Shown in pieces: positions 28,445-37,728 of a stretch of DNA of 61,893 nt (position 1 is the stretch's first letter; each line of letters begins with the position of its first letter). Both the position numbers and the translations under genes were made by a program. The DNA is taken from positions 13,753 through 75,645 of the forward strand of contig NZ_LT629843.1 in assembly GCF_900106785.1 (NCBI RefSeq), in the 5' to 3' direction. A model generated the notes under the pieces. That model was not told the DNA's origin. It saw nothing but the letters and a program-made list of their open reading frames with translations, and ran no database searches. This DNA is from Prevotellamassilia timonensis. Its GTDB lineage: Bacteria > Bacteroidota > Bacteroidia > Bacteroidales > Bacteroidaceae.

Positions 28445-28809
28445 AATTTATTCTTATTTTAGGTTATATACATTCATGTCCATTTATGTAAAAAATTCCT
28501 GCTGACCTTGTTTATGTCTTGTCAGTCACCATTTGCAAAACCATATTTGACCCTCAAAGAGGCTGAATTTGATAAGTAACTTGCTACATACTCATAATAA
28601 GGAGCTAAATAGAACACGAATGGGAAATACACAAATGCTAAACTAAAGAAGATATTGGCCAAAATAAACGCTATACCGAGAGAGAAACTTGATTTTTCAA
28701 CTTCCTAAAACGGTGTTGTTCAAACATTTCTACTTATTTGTACTTGCCAGTTGAACCTACGCTTCCCTAATAAAATGTCTATGGTAGAAAGTTAAAAAAT
28801 CCTCCCACT
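28445..28809. other. gene-poor stretch between the helicase and the tetQ promoter
   Basis: About 365 bp of AT-rich DNA. It contains a decayed minus-strand coding remnant (28522-28704). No complete gene is visible. Confidence 0.5.
28522..28704 (-). pseudogene. remnant of a membrane-protein gene
   Basis: An open frame of about 60 codons on the minus strand that begins directly after a stop and lacks a start codon. It encodes a hydrophobic helix (GIAFILANIFFSLAFVYFP) followed by a polar tail ending KYGFANGD and a TGA. Codon use looks real, so this is probably the 3' end of a membrane-protein gene left by a rearrangement. I do not recognise the family. Confidence 0.4.
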
Positions 28810-28840
28810 TTTGTTAGATATATTTTTTTGTGTAATTTTG
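28810..28840 (+). promoter_or_regulatory. tetQ-rteA-rteB promoter
   Basis: TTTG (28810-28813) and TAATTTTG (28833-28840) are spaced by 19 bp. About 130 bases of leader separate it from the tetQ ATG at 28975. In CTnDOT this operon is regulated after transcription start, through the leader, in response to tetracycline. Confidence 0.8.
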
Positions 28841-28903
28841 TAATCGTTATGCGGCAGTAATAATATACATATTAATACGAGTTAGTAATCCTGTAGTTCT
28901 CAT

Positions 28904-28954
28904 ATGCTACGAGGAGGTATTAAAAGGTGCGTTTCGACAATGCATCTACTGTAG
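28904..28954 (+). promoter_or_regulatory. candidate tetQ leader peptide and ribosome-binding region
   Basis: A 16-codon ORF runs from ATG (28904) to TAG (28954). Inside it lies GAGGAGGT (28911-28918), an unusually strong Shine-Dalgarno, 8 bp before a GTG (28927) that is in frame with tetQ. Translation at the leader and the alternative start could couple to tetracycline-stalled ribosomes. Control of tetQ by translational attenuation is established for CTnDOT; the exact peptide used here is inferred. Confidence 0.5.
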
Positions 28955-28974
28955 TATATTATTGCTTAATCCAA

Positions 28975-30846
28975 ATGAATATTATAAATTTAGGAATTCT
29001 TGCTCACATTGATGCAGGAAAAACTTCCGTAACCGAGAATCTGCTGTTTGCCAGTGGAGCAACGGAAAAGTGCGGCCGTGTGGATAATGGTGACACCATA
29101 ACGGACTCTATGGATATAGAGAAACGTAGAGGAATTACTGTCCGGGCTTCTACGACATCTATTATCTGGAATGGAGTGAAATGCAATATCATTGACACTC
29201 CGGGACACATGGATTTTATTGCGGAAGTGGAGCGGACATTCAAAATGCTTGATGGAGCAGTCCTCATCTTATCCGCAAAGGAAGGCATACAAGCGCAGAC
29301 AAAGTTGCTGTTCAGTACTTTACAAAAGCTGCAAATCCCGACAATTATATTTATCAATAAGATTGACCGTGCCGGTGTGAATTTGGAGCGTTTGTATATG
29401 GATATAAAAACAAATCTGTCGCAAGATGTCCTGTTTATGCAAACTGTTGTCGATGGATCGGTTTATCCGGTTTGCTCCCAAACATATATAAAGGAAGAAT
29501 ACAAAGAATTTGTATGCAACCATGACGACGATATATTAGAACGATATTTGGCGGATAGCGAAATTTCACCGGCTGATTATTGGAATACGATAATCGCTCT
29601 TGTGGCAAAAGCCAAAGTCTATCCGGTGCTACATGGATCAGCAATGTTCAATATCGGTATCAATGAGTTGTTGGACGCCATTTCTTCTTTTATACTTCCT
29701 CCGGCATCAGTCTCAAACAGACTTTCAGCTTATCTCTATAAGATAGAGCATGACCCCAAAGGGCATAAAAGAAGTTTTCTTAAAATAATTGACGGAAGTC
29801 TGAGACTTCGAGACGTTGTAAGAATCAACGATTCGGAAAAATTCATCAAGATTAAAAATCTAAAGACTATTTATCAGGGCAGAGAGATAAATGTTGATGA
29901 AGTGGGTGCCAATGATATCGCGATTGTAGAAGATATAGAAGATTTTCGAATCGGAGATTATTTAGGTGCTAAACCTTGTTTGATTCAAGGATTATCTCAT
30001 CAGCATCCCGCTCTCAAATCCTCCGTCCGGCCAAATAAGCCCGAAGAGAGAAGCAAGGTGATATCCGCTCTGAATACATTGTGGATTGAAGACCCGTCTT
30101 TGTCCTTTTCCATAAACTCATATAGTGATGAATTGGAAATCTCGTTATATGGTTTGACCCAAAAGGAAATCATACAGACATTGCTGGAAGAACGATTTTC
30201 CGTAAAGGTCCATTTTGATGAGATCAAGACTATCTACAAAGAACGACCTATAAAAAAGGTCAATAAGATTATTCAGATCGAAGTACCACCCAACCCTTAC
30301 TGGGCCACAATAGGGCTGACTCTTGAACCCTTACCGTTAGGGGCAGGGTTGCAAATCGAAAGTGACATCTCCTATGGTTATCTGAACCATTCTTTTCAAA
30401 ATGCCGTTTTTGAAGGGATTCGTATGTCTTGCCAATCTGGTTTACATGGATGGGAAGTGACTGATCTGAAAGTAACTTTTACTCAAGCCGAGTATTATAG
30501 CCCGGTAAGTACACCTGCTGATTTCAGACAGCTGACCCCTTATGTCTTCAGGCTGGCCTTGCAACAGTCAGGTGTGGACATTCTCGAACCGATGCTCTAT
30601 TTTGAGTTGCAGATACCCCAAGCGGCAAGTTCCAAAGCTATTACAGATTTGCAAAAAATGATGTCTGAGATTGAAGACATCAGTTGCAATAATGAGTGGT
30701 GTCATATTAAAGGGAAAGTTCCATTAAATACAAGTAAAGACTACGCCTCAGAAGTAAGTTCATACACTAAGGGCTTAGGCGTTTTTATGGTCAAGCCATG
30801 CGGGTATCAAATAACTAGGGTGTCCAGTTTTACGTTCCTAAATTAG
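28975..30846 (+). CDS. tetQ: Tet(Q) ribosomal protection protein, C-terminus replaced by IS sequence
   Basis: Elongation-factor-G-like GTPase that removes tetracycline from the ribosome. G motifs are present: AHIDAGKTS (P-loop, from residue 10), DTPGHMDF and NKIDRAG. Residues 1-614 agree with the well-known 641-aa Tet(Q). The reading frame then enters an IS at 30816 and adds nine foreign residues (RVSSFTFLN). The missing 27 codons are found after the IS at 32458-32542. The lost part is the C-terminal end of domain V, so activity may be reduced or lost. An alternative GTG start at 28927 gives the 16-residue longer form sometimes annotated. Confidence 0.93.
   Translation: MNIINLGILAHIDAGKTSVTENLLFASGATEKCGRVDNGDTITDSMDIEKRRGITVRASTTSIIWNGVKCNIIDTPGHMDFIAEVERTFKMLDGAVLILSAKEGIQAQTKLLFSTLQKLQIPTIIFINKIDRAGVNLERLYMDIKTNLSQDVLFMQTVVDGSVYPVCSQTYIKEEYKEFVCNHDDDILERYLADSEISPADYWNTIIALVAKAKVYPVLHGSAMFNIGINELLDAISSFILPPASVSNRLSAYLYKIEHDPKGHKRSFLKIIDGSLRLRDVVRINDSEKFIKIKNLKTIYQGREINVDEVGANDIAIVEDIEDFRIGDYLGAKPCLIQGLSHQHPALKSSVRPNKPEERSKVISALNTLWIEDPSLSFSINSYSDELEISLYGLTQKEIIQTLLEERFSVKVHFDEIKTIYKERPIKKVNKIIQIEVPPNPYWATIGLTLEPLPLGAGLQIESDISYGYLNHSFQNAVFEGIRMSCQSGLHGWEVTDLKVTFTQAEYYSPVSTPADFRQLTPYVFRLALQQSGVDILEPMLYFELQIPQAASSKAITDLQKMMSEIEDISCNNEWCHIKGKVPLNTSKDYASEVSSYTKGLGVFMVKPCGYQITRVSSFTFLN
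30807..30815. repeat. 9-bp target duplication, left
   Basis: TCAAATAAC directly before the IS; the same nine bases follow it at 32449-32457. Confidence 0.9.
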
Positions 30847-32039
30847 CTCACTTTTCTGAGCTGTTTGGTACGTTCTGTAACCCAGTTTATGGACATATGC
30901 TCTTTTGCAAAAGCATCAATGTCCTTTAGTTTAACATTACATAAGCGCTCTTTGAAATTAAATGATTTAGTAGCAGATTTGTTCTCGAGTTTTGCGTGTA
31001 ACGGTATAAACAGGACAAAAGGAGTAATGCCATACAATTTGTTTGGCGACTTCTTTTGCTTGAATACACCAAAGGTTGATTCAATGATATCAGAAGAGAT
31101 GTTGCGTGATTCATAAGAAGCATTCAACTTCGCTTCATGCTCCTTGAGGTACTCTAAAATCTCGATTCCAAGCATAGCTCTGCGGTTGTTTGCATTACCG
31201 ATGACGTGCTGCATGATATATTTCTTGCACTTGTTACAGGTCGCAAGATTGAATCCCTCTGTTTTACAGACGGCTTCTATATACTCTACAGCACATACAG
31301 CGACTTTCAATTCAACCAATAGCTCCTTGTAATCAAGAATGAAGGCATACGCCTCCTGCATTTTCTCTGGGAGTTTATCGAAACTTTCAAGCATTTTGTT
31401 GCCCCAATCAACCCATGAATGGAAATTCATGAATCTGGCGATACTACGCATATTGGGAGGTAAAAGATATGCTTTATCTGTAAGTTGATATTGCAATCTG
31501 ATTTTCCCAAGAAGTGCAGTAAAGTTCATAAAATCAGGTTGTTTGCCATAAGCATGCTTAAAGCATGTGCCCATGGCATGACTGATATCGATATGGTGCA
31601 GCAAACCTGATTGCTTAATTCCATTTGTAAGATTATGAGCTTGGTCGCTGATGATATATTCAGGCTTAGCCCCAATTCCTTCAATGGATTTTTCAATCTC
31701 TTGCTTGATGTCATCCCCTTTAAAGCCACCACTGGATTTCATGCCGATAACAGTAACGTCTTCATGCTTAATGGGACGTCCGAGATGATTGGCAGGAATA
31801 CCTAGAATCAGAAGAAGTTTCTCTCGATTAACCATAATGCTTTCGTCAATGATACATGCAAACTTCTTATCAGTAGGTTTGCTGTCATTCTCATAAGTAG
31901 ATAGGCCTAACTTCTTCATCCAGTTCTCTACGGTATTATAAGATGGTATCTTTCCACATTTGCCTTCAAGTGCTTCATTGAAAATCTCAAGAATCTTCAC
32001 TACAGTGCGAAGGCCGCAGTTGGTACGAATGTAAATCAA
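30843..32039 (-). CDS. IS transposase, main (catalytic) frame
   Basis: 398 aa counted from a TTG. In reality the frame is open much further upstream, to the A9 run at 32138-32146. Read through a -1 shift it gives EIVIDPIPGHRFS before this start, a plausible transposase core. Candidate catalytic acids are D in CIIDES, D in [10 protein letters not shown] and E in DIIESTFG, a DDE triad. The protein would cut and join the 25-bp ends. The stop at 30843-30845 lies just inside the left repeat. Confidence 0.8.
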   Translation of the reverse strand: MIYIRTNCGLRTVVKILEIFNEALEGKCGKIPSYNTVENWMKKLGLSTYENDSKPTDKKFACIIDESIMVNREKLLLILGIPANHLGRPIKHEDVTVIGMKSSGGFKGDDIKQEIEKSIEGIGAKPEYIISDQAHNLTNGIKQSGLLHHIDISHAMGTCFKHAYGKQPDFMNFTALLGKIRLQYQLTDKAYLLPPNMRSIARFMNFHSWVDWGNKMLESFDKLPEKMQEAYAFILDYKELLVELKVAVCAVEYIEAVCKTEGFNLATCNKCKKYIMQHVIGNANNRRAMLGIEILEYLKEHEAKLNASYESRNISSDIIESTFGVFKQKKSPNKLYGITPFVLFIPLHAKLENKSATKSFNFKERLCNVKLKDIDAFAKEHMSINWVTERTKQLRKVS

Positions 32040-32056
32040 TACGCAAAGTTGAACAA

Positions 32057-32281
32057 TCAGAAGAGAGAATCTATGTCCGGGAATAGGGTCGATAACAATT
32101 TCTTTTGTTCTTCGGTCACAGTCACGGTCTTTACGTCTTTTTTTTTAAGTTCCTTCCTTACCTCTTCAAGTTTAGCCTTGTCGGCCTCTTTTTGAGATTT
32201 AAGTTTGGCATTCTCTTTACGAAGACGTTTAACTTCCTCTTCTAAGGTTTCTTTATTGGGTTTTGAATCAAACTTTTTCAT
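32057..32281 (-). CDS. IS transposase, upstream coiled-coil frame
   Basis: 74-aa Lys/Glu-rich coiled-coil protein (TLEEEVKRLRKENAKLKSQK...). It crosses nine consecutive A (minus strand, 32146-32138), a classical A-AAA-AAA slippery site. A -1 slip there joins it to the catalytic frame, giving one protein of roughly 470 aa. The unshifted product ends at DIDSLF. The coiled coil probably mediates multimerisation. Confidence 0.7.
   Translation of the reverse strand: MKKFDSKPNKETLEEEVKRLRKENAKLKSQKEADKAKLEEVRKELKKKDVKTVTVTEEQKKLLSTLFPDIDSLF
32138..32146 (-). promoter_or_regulatory. programmed -1 frameshift site (A9)
   Basis: Nine A on the coding (minus) strand in the register AAA AAA AAA G. From here the -1 frame stays open to the transposase stop, and no stop intervenes. 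Confidence 0.65.
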
Positions 32282-32448
32282 TGTTTTTAGTTGCTTAATT
32301 ATGCTACTAAGTTACTAAAAACTAACGACTTATACAAATTTTCAAAGAACTATTTTGCTTGCTAAAGCGTTAAATATTAGAACGTTATATTAACAATGAC
32401 AAGGGCGTTTGATACTACGTTTTTAGGAACGTAGAACTGGACACCCTA

Positions 32449-32457
32449 TCAAATAAC
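32449..32457. repeat. 9-bp target duplication, right
   Basis: TCAAATAAC, matching 30807-30815 on the other side of the IS. Confidence 0.9.
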
Positions 32458-32542
32458 AAAAGGCGATTATTCTGATAATATCCGCATGAACGAAAAAGAT
32501 AAACTTTTATTCATGTTCCAAAAATCAATGTCATCAAAATAA
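32458..32542 (+). pseudogene. tetQ: severed 3' end of tetQ
   Basis: Read in the original frame this gives [20 protein letters not shown] and then MFQKSMSSK with a TAA, the normal C-terminus of Tet(Q). The TAA (32540-32542) shares its last base with the ATG of rteA. The coupling between tetQ and rteA is therefore broken by the IS. Confidence 0.9.
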
Positions 32543-34860
32543 TGGAGCGGTCAGGAAATTTCTATAAGGCAATACAGTTGGGATATATACTTATCTCCAT
32601 TCTTATCGGATGTATGGCATATAATAGCCTCTATGAATGGCAGGAGATAGAAGCATTAGAACTTGGCAATAAAAAAATAGACGAGCTCCGAAAAGAAATA
32701 AACAATATCAATATTCAAATGATAAAATTTTCTCTATTGGGTGAAACAATACTGGAATGGAACGATAAAGATATCGAGCATTACCATGCACGGCGTATGG
32801 CAATGGACAGTATGCTCTGCCGTTTCAAGGCCACCTATCCAGCAGAGCGCATCGATAGTGTGCGCAGTCTTTTAGAGGATAAGGAACGACAGATGTTCCA
32901 GATAGTCCGGTTAATGGATGAACAACAATCTATTAACAAGAAGATAGCCAATCAAATTCCGGTTATTGTGCAGAAAAGTGTGCAGGAACAGTCCAAAAAG
33001 CCAAAACGAAAAGGTTTCTTGGGCATCTTTGGCAAAAAAGAGGGAACGAAGCCAACGACAACAACGACTACGCTCCGTTCATCCAATAGAAACATGGTCA
33101 ACGAACAGAAAGCGCAGAGCCGTCGATTGTCAGAACAAGCCGATAGTCTTGCTGCCCGTAATGCAGAACTTAACAGACAACTGCAAGGATTGATTTGCCA
33201 AATCGAAAAGAAGGTACAATCTGATTTACAAAATAGAGAAAGCGAGATAACAGCGATGCGTAAAAAATCATTTATGCAGATAGGCGGCTTGATGGGATTT
33301 GTTCTTTTGCTGTTGGTCATTTCCTATATCATCATACACCGTGATGCAAAGAACATTAAACGATACAAACGCAAGACAACGGATTTGATCGAGCAATTGG
33401 AACAGTCCGTGCAACAAAATGAGGTACTCATAACCTCCCGAAAGAAAGCGGTACATACTATTACCCATGAGTTGCGTACACCACTGACGGCAATAACTGG
33501 CTATACCGAACTTTTGCGGAAAGAATGCAATAGCGGTAATAATGGGCAATATATCCGAAATATACTGCAATCCTCCGACCGTATGCGGGATATGCTCAAC
33601 ACTTTGCTTGACTTCTTCCGCCTGGACAACGGCAAGGAACAGCCCCGTCTGTCACCCTGCCGGATTTCTGCAATCACGCACACACTTGAAACGGAGTTCA
33701 TTCCTGTTGCAGTGAACAAAGGGTTGTCCTTGTCCGTGAAGACTGGACACGATGCCATTGTATTGACCGACAAAGAGCGAATAATACAAATCGGGAATAA
33801 CCTGCTGTCAAACGCAGTCAAGTTCACAGAAGAAGGCGGTGTTTCTTTGATTACTGAATATGATAATGGAGTTCTGACACTGGTCGTTGAAGATACAGGT
33901 ACAGGCATGACAGAAGAGGAACAGAAACAAGCGTTCGGTGCGTTTGAACGTCTATCAAATGCCGCCGCAAAGGAGGGTTTCGGGCTTGGGCTTGCCATAA
34001 TGCGTAATATTGTGTCGATGCTTGGCGGAACAATCCGTTTGGACAGCAAGAAAGGGAAAGGCAGTCGTTTCACAGTTGAAATTTCTATGCAGGAAGCTGA
34101 AGAACAGCTTGGATATACAAGCAATACACCTGTTTATCATAACAATAAATTCCATGATGTTGTCGCCATTGACAATGATGAGGTATTACTTCTGATGCTG
34201 AAAGAGATGTACTCCCAAGAAGGAATACACTGCGACACTTGCACCGATGCTGCGGAACTGATGGAAATGATACGCCAGAAAGAATACAGCCTGTTGCTGA
34301 CAGACTTGAATATGCCCGGTATAAACGGTTTCGAATTACTGGAACTGTTGCGTTCGTCCAACGTGGGCAATTCACCAACAATCCCGGTGGTTGTGGCAAC
34401 CGCTTCGGGCAGTTGTAACAAAGGGGAACTATTGGCAAAAGGCTTTGCCGGATGCCTGTTCAAGCCGTTCTCCATATCGGAGTTGATGGAGGTTTCCGAC
34501 AGGTGTGCCATAAAAGAAACACCGGACGGGAAACCGGATTTTTCAGCTTTGCTGTCTTACGGCAATGAAGCCGTTATGCTGGAAAAGTTGATGACGGAAA
34601 CTGAAAAAGAGATGCAGACAATACGGGAAGCGGCAACAGAAAAAGACCTGCAAAAGCTGGATTCCCTGACACACCACCTGCGCAGCTCGTGGGAGGTGCT
34701 ACGTGCCGACCAACCGCTAAATGTACTTTACAGATTGCTTCATGGCGATGTACTCCCGGATGGTGAAGCGTTAAGCCATGCCGTGACTGCCGTGCTGGAT
34801 AAGGGAGCGGAAATAATCCGGTTGGCAGAAGAGGAAAGGAGAAAATACGAAGATGGATAA
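32542..34860 (+). CDS. rteA: RteA hybrid sensor histidine kinase
   Basis: 772-aa inner-membrane sensor. A transmembrane helix near 12-30 and a second near 243-265 bracket a periplasmic or coiled-coil part. A HisKA domain (HELRTPL, H309) and HATPase (NLLSNAVKFTEEGG, DTGTGMTEEE, GFGLGLAI) follow. A receiver domain has phospho-acceptor D588 in LLTDLNMPG. The C-terminal part looks like an Hpt domain (THHLRSSWEVL, H711/H712). It partners with RteB, whose gene overlaps its end by 8 bp. In CTnDOT RteA-RteB respond indirectly to tetracycline, because the operon is only translated well when tetQ is induced. Confidence 0.92.
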   Translation: MERSGNFYKAIQLGYILISILIGCMAYNSLYEWQEIEALELGNKKIDELRKEINNINIQMIKFSLLGETILEWNDKDIEHYHARRMAMDSMLCRFKATYPAERIDSVRSLLEDKERQMFQIVRLMDEQQSINKKIANQIPVIVQKSVQEQSKKPKRKGFLGIFGKKEGTKPTTTTTTLRSSNRNMVNEQKAQSRRLSEQADSLAARNAELNRQLQGLICQIEKKVQSDLQNRESEITAMRKKSFMQIGGLMGFVLLLLVISYIIIHRDAKNIKRYKRKTTDLIEQLEQSVQQNEVLITSRKKAVHTITHELRTPLTAITGYTELLRKECNSGNNGQYIRNILQSSDRMRDMLNTLLDFFRLDNGKEQPRLSPCRISAITHTLETEFIPVAVNKGLSLSVKTGHDAIVLTDKERIIQIGNNLLSNAVKFTEEGGVSLITEYDNGVLTLVVEDTGTGMTEEEQKQAFGAFERLSNAAAKEGFGLGLAIMRNIVSMLGGTIRLDSKKGKGSRFTVEISMQEAEEQLGYTSNTPVYHNNKFHDVVAIDNDEVLLLMLKEMYSQEGIHCDTCTDAAELMEMIRQKEYSLLLTDLNMPGINGFELLELLRSSNVGNSPTIPVVVATASGSCNKGELLAKGFAGCLFKPFSISELMEVSDRCAIKETPDGKPDFSALLSYGNEAVMLEKLMTETEKEMQTIREAATEKDLQKLDSLTHHLRSSWEVLRADQPLNVLYRLLHGDVLPDGEALSHAVTAVLDKGAEIIRLAEEERRKYEDG

Positions 34861-36175
34861 GACAACAATAATTGTGGTAGAAGACAATATCGTGTACTGC
34901 GAGTTTGTCTGCAACATGCTGGCGCGGGAGGGCTACCGCACCGTGAAGGCTTACCACCTCTCAACCGCGAAGAAACATCTACAACAGGCGACAGATAATG
35001 ACATCGTGGTTGCCGACCTGCGCCTGCCTGACGGTAACGGCATTGACCTTTTGCGCTGGATGCGAAAGGAGGGAAAGATGCAGCCCTTCATCATTATGAC
35101 CGACTACGCCGAAGTTAATACCGCCGTGGAAAGCATGAAACTCGGCTCGATAGACTATATTCCCAAACAGCTTGTGGAGGATAAACTTGTCCCCCTGATC
35201 CGTTCCATACTGAAAGAACGTCAGGCAGGACAACGCCGTATGCCTGTGTTCGCCCGTGACGGTTCCGCATTTCAGAAAATCATGCACCGTATAAGGCTGG
35301 TAGCCGCTACCGATATGAGCGTGATGATATTCGGAGAGAACGGCACGGGTAAGGAACATATTGCCCACCACCTGCACGACAAGAGCAAGCGGGCAGTCAA
35401 GCCATTCGTGGCGGTGGACTGCGGTTCACTCACCAAAGAGCTTGCGCCCTCGGCCTTCTTCGGACACGTCAAGGGAGCGTTTACAGGAGCAGATTGTGCC
35501 AAGAAAGGATATTTCCATGAGGCGGAAGGCGGCACGCTGTTTCTGGACGAGGTAGGAAACCTCGCGTTGGAAACCCAACAGATGTTGCTCCGCGCCATAC
35601 AGGAGAGGCGGTATCGCCCGGTCGGAGACAAGGCAGACAGGAGTTTCAATGTCCGCATCATCGCCGCCACCAACGAGGATCTGGAAGCGGCAGTGAGTGA
35701 AAAGCGTTTTCGGCAGGATCTTCTGTACCGCCTGCACGACTTCGGGATAACCGTTCCTCCGTTGCGTGACTGTCAGGAAGACATCATGCCGCTGGCAGAG
35801 TTCTTCCGTGATATGGCAAACAGAGAGCTGGAGTGTAGCGTGAGCGGGTTCAGTTCCGAAGCACGTAAAGCGTTGCTGACACACGCATGGCCGGGCAACG
35901 TGCGGGAACTTCGGCAGAAAGTTATGGGTGCTGTATTGCAGGCGCAGGAAGGTGTTGTCATGAAAGAGCATCTGGAACTTGCCGTGACGAAACCGACCTC
36001 TACTGTCAACTTCGCCCTGCGCAATGACGCGGAGGATAAGGAGCGGATATTGCGTGCGTTGAAACAGGCAAACGGCAACCGGAGTGTCGCCGCCGAACTG
36101 CTCGGAATAGGCAGGACAACACTATACAGCAAACTTGAAGAGTATGGACTTAAATATAAATTCAAGCAATCATAG
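34853..36175 (+). CDS. rteB: RteB response regulator (NtrC-type)
   Basis: 440-aa transcription activator. The receiver domain has D55 in VVADLRLPDG. An AAA+ sigma-54-interaction domain has the Walker motif GENGTGKE and GAFTGA (208-213), plus GTLFLDEVGN. A FIS-type HTH is at the C-terminus (NRSVAAELLGIGRTTLYSKLEEYGL). It activates rteC in CTnDOT. The start overlaps the end of rteA, so translation is coupled. Confidence 0.92.
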   Translation: MDKTTIIVVEDNIVYCEFVCNMLAREGYRTVKAYHLSTAKKHLQQATDNDIVVADLRLPDGNGIDLLRWMRKEGKMQPFIIMTDYAEVNTAVESMKLGSIDYIPKQLVEDKLVPLIRSILKERQAGQRRMPVFARDGSAFQKIMHRIRLVAATDMSVMIFGENGTGKEHIAHHLHDKSKRAVKPFVAVDCGSLTKELAPSAFFGHVKGAFTGADCAKKGYFHEAEGGTLFLDEVGNLALETQQMLLRAIQERRYRPVGDKADRSFNVRIIAATNEDLEAAVSEKRFRQDLLYRLHDFGITVPPLRDCQEDIMPLAEFFRDMANRELECSVSGFSSEARKALLTHAWPGNVRELRQKVMGAVLQAQEGVVMKEHLELAVTKPTSTVNFALRNDAEDKERILRALKQANGNRSVAAELLGIGRTTLYSKLEEYGLKYKFKQS

Positions 36176-36197
36176 CCTGTAATTCACTGAATTTGGC

Positions 36198-36205
36198 TAT
36201 CTTTG
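36198..36205 (+). promoter_or_regulatory. -7 element downstream of rteB
   Basis: TATCTTTG fits TAnnTTTG. No TTTG is found about 19-20 bp upstream, so the promoter is incomplete or activator-dependent. It would start a transcript covering the structured region 36279-36427. Confidence 0.4.
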
Positions 36206-36278
36206 CATAACATTTGAGAAAAACGGCGATTGGCAGGAGCTTTTCGCCGCCAACATATAGGATAAGACCGCAAGGCGT

Positions 36279-36427
36279 TTCAAGCGAAAATCTGGTAAAT
36301 TGGAACTACGGAGACGATTGCGTGATGCTTATGCTATGCTTACGCATAGCGTGCATTCACGTACTCTCCGTAAAGGCTTTACCAGAGCCATCGCTTGAAG
36401 GTAGTGTGAATTGCACGCTACTTTTTT
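36279..36427 (+). ncRNA. candidate small RNA: nested hairpin plus terminator
   Basis: Five arms nest in order: TTCAAGCG/CGCTTGAA, CTGGTAAA/TTTACCAG, TACGGAGA/TCTCCGTA, CGTGA/TCACG and GCTATGC/GCATAGC. They form one long interrupted rod between 36279 and 36399. Next comes a terminator: GTAGTGTG pairs with CACGCTAC (one G-T), then TTTTTT (36422-36427). A -7 element lies upstream at 36198. There is no credible ORF. A regulatory sRNA of the element is possible. CTnDOT is known to make an sRNA, RteR, that lowers tra expression, but I cannot show this is the same RNA. Confidence 0.5.
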
Positions 36428-36454
36428 GCCCTTGCCTAATGAAAGGTAACGATT

Positions 36455-36877
36455 ATGGGTAAAGTTCAGATTCTCGCCGTACTGACGATGGACGGATGTC
36501 TTTCTTCAGAGTTATATTATAAAGCACATCAGGATTTGTGCCTTGACCGTTGCGGTCTTGATGAAATCAGGAAGAACGCCCTTTACCGCGTGACACCAGA
36601 CTATTCCATTTCAATGCTGCACGAATGGAGAAAAGACGGCACAAACATCCGTTACCTCGCGGAAGCCACACCGGACACGGCAGACTATATAAACGGACTA
36701 CTGCGTATGCACGCTGTGGATGAAATCATACTATACACCGTTCCTTTCATATCCGGAAGCGGACGACATTTTTTTAAGTCGGCTCTGCCAGAGCAACACT
36801 GGACGCTTTCCTCTTTGAAAAGTTTTCCCAACGGTGTATGCCGCATTATCTACATCCTTGATAAAAAAGCAAGATAG
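36455..36877 (+). CDS. RibD-C/dihydrofolate-reductase-like protein
   Basis: 140-aa cytoplasmic protein. The start QILAVLTMDGCLSS, the segment DEIILYTVPFISGSG and the C-terminal IIYILDKK resemble the RibD C-terminal/DHFR-like fold. It is shorter than the usual 170-200 aa and lacks a complete NADPH motif, so activity is doubtful. It sits between rteB and rteC and follows the candidate sRNA terminator. Confidence 0.6.
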   Translation: MGKVQILAVLTMDGCLSSELYYKAHQDLCLDRCGLDEIRKNALYRVTPDYSISMLHEWRKDGTNIRYLAEATPDTADYINGLLRMHAVDEIILYTVPFISGSGRHFFKSALPEQHWTLSSLKSFPNGVCRIIYILDKKAR

Positions 36878-37115
36878 CCAAAATGTGCGGCAAGCATACA
36901 TTTTTATTTTCAAGAATAGAATAAATGTTCTGATTACAAACAATTTAAGTCGGAGATAATTTGTCCCTGTGAAAAAATATTGAATTTTATACCACTGAAA
37001 TACAACACTTTGTAAAATTGAGCGTTGGATTTTTTGTTTTCTGCCGCGTTTTTTGCCAATTATATTCATGTGCGCATACCGAAAACAGAGTGTAAAATTT
37101 CAAAATTGACAGGAC

Positions 37116-37718
37116 ATGAATTATTTTTTATTGGCGGAAACCGAGTTCTTCCGCCGGATAAACGAAGCCGGAGACTGCAATATGGAAAAAGCATACACGG
37201 CTTTCGCCACCCAAGTAATAGAACTGTGCAACGGCGGCATGGACATGAACCTTACCGTCATCGCGCTTGCCTACATCGAAATCGAGTTGCAGCACCATCC
37301 GGTGCGTAATCTGTCAGAAGAAAGAAGAGAGATTGCCGCCTACGTCAGCAAGGCTCTGTCTTTCGTAAGAAAGATGCAGAAATTCCTTGCCACGCCCCAA
37401 GTGCCACCACTAATATCCGCCAACAACGCAACAGAAACCACCGCCAGCCTTCTTTGGACGGGCAACGCCATCGACCTCGTGGAACTTATCTACGGCATAG
37501 ACGAGATGGGCTGTATCAACAACGGCAATATGCCGCTAAAACAGCTCGCCCCGATTCTCTACAAGATATTCGGTATTGAGTCGAAGGATTGCTACCGCTT
37601 CTATACCGACATCAAACGTCGGAAAAACGAAAGCCGTACCTATTTCCTCGACAAGATGCAGGAGAAACTGAACGAGAGAATGCTGCGCGATGAAGAGCTG
37701 GAACGTATGAGAAGATAA
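37116..37718 (+). CDS. rteC: RteC regulator of excision
   Basis: 200-aa protein of the RteC family (RNLSEERREIAAYVSKALSFVRKMQKFL..., IDLVELIYGIDEMGCINNG..., FYTDIKRRKNESRTYFLDKM). RteC of CTnDOT binds upstream of xis2c and activates the excision operon. Its own transcription needs RteB. The 238 bp upstream (36878-37115) hold its control region; I see no clear TAnnTTTG element there, consistent with activator dependence. A hairpin follows the stop. Confidence 0.85.
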   Translation: MNYFLLAETEFFRRINEAGDCNMEKAYTAFATQVIELCNGGMDMNLTVIALAYIEIELQHHPVRNLSEERREIAAYVSKALSFVRKMQKFLATPQVPPLISANNATETTASLLWTGNAIDLVELIYGIDEMGCINNGNMPLKQLAPILYKIFGIESKDCYRFYTDIKRRKNESRTYFLDKMQEKLNERMLRDEELERMRR

Positions 37719-37728
37719 AATCAGGTAT

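Larger units (their letters stand above)
30816..32448 (-). mobile_element. 1,633-bp insertion sequence inside tetQ
   Basis: Terminal inverted repeats of 25 bp (30816-30840 and 32424-32448), 24 of 25 identical, beginning TAGGGTGTCCAGTT. A 9-bp target duplication TCAAATAAC lies on both sides. Two minus-strand ORFs (32057-32281 and 30843-32039) are probably joined by a -1 frameshift. The DDE pattern is clear, but I cannot place it with certainty in a named IS family. Confidence 0.93.

Noticed and set aside
28927-28974. GTG start giving a 16-residue longer Tet(Q)
   Set aside because: The ATG at 28975 gives the family N-terminus [16 protein letters not shown]; the longer form is kept only as an alternative.
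36279-36399. Integron attC site
   Set aside because: The palindrome lacks the RYYYAAC and GTTRRRY ends, there is no integron integrase, and a terminator follows directly.
36214-36462. 82-codon ORF across the nested hairpin
   Set aside because: It runs through the RNA stems and the terminator; codons are determined by the palindrome.
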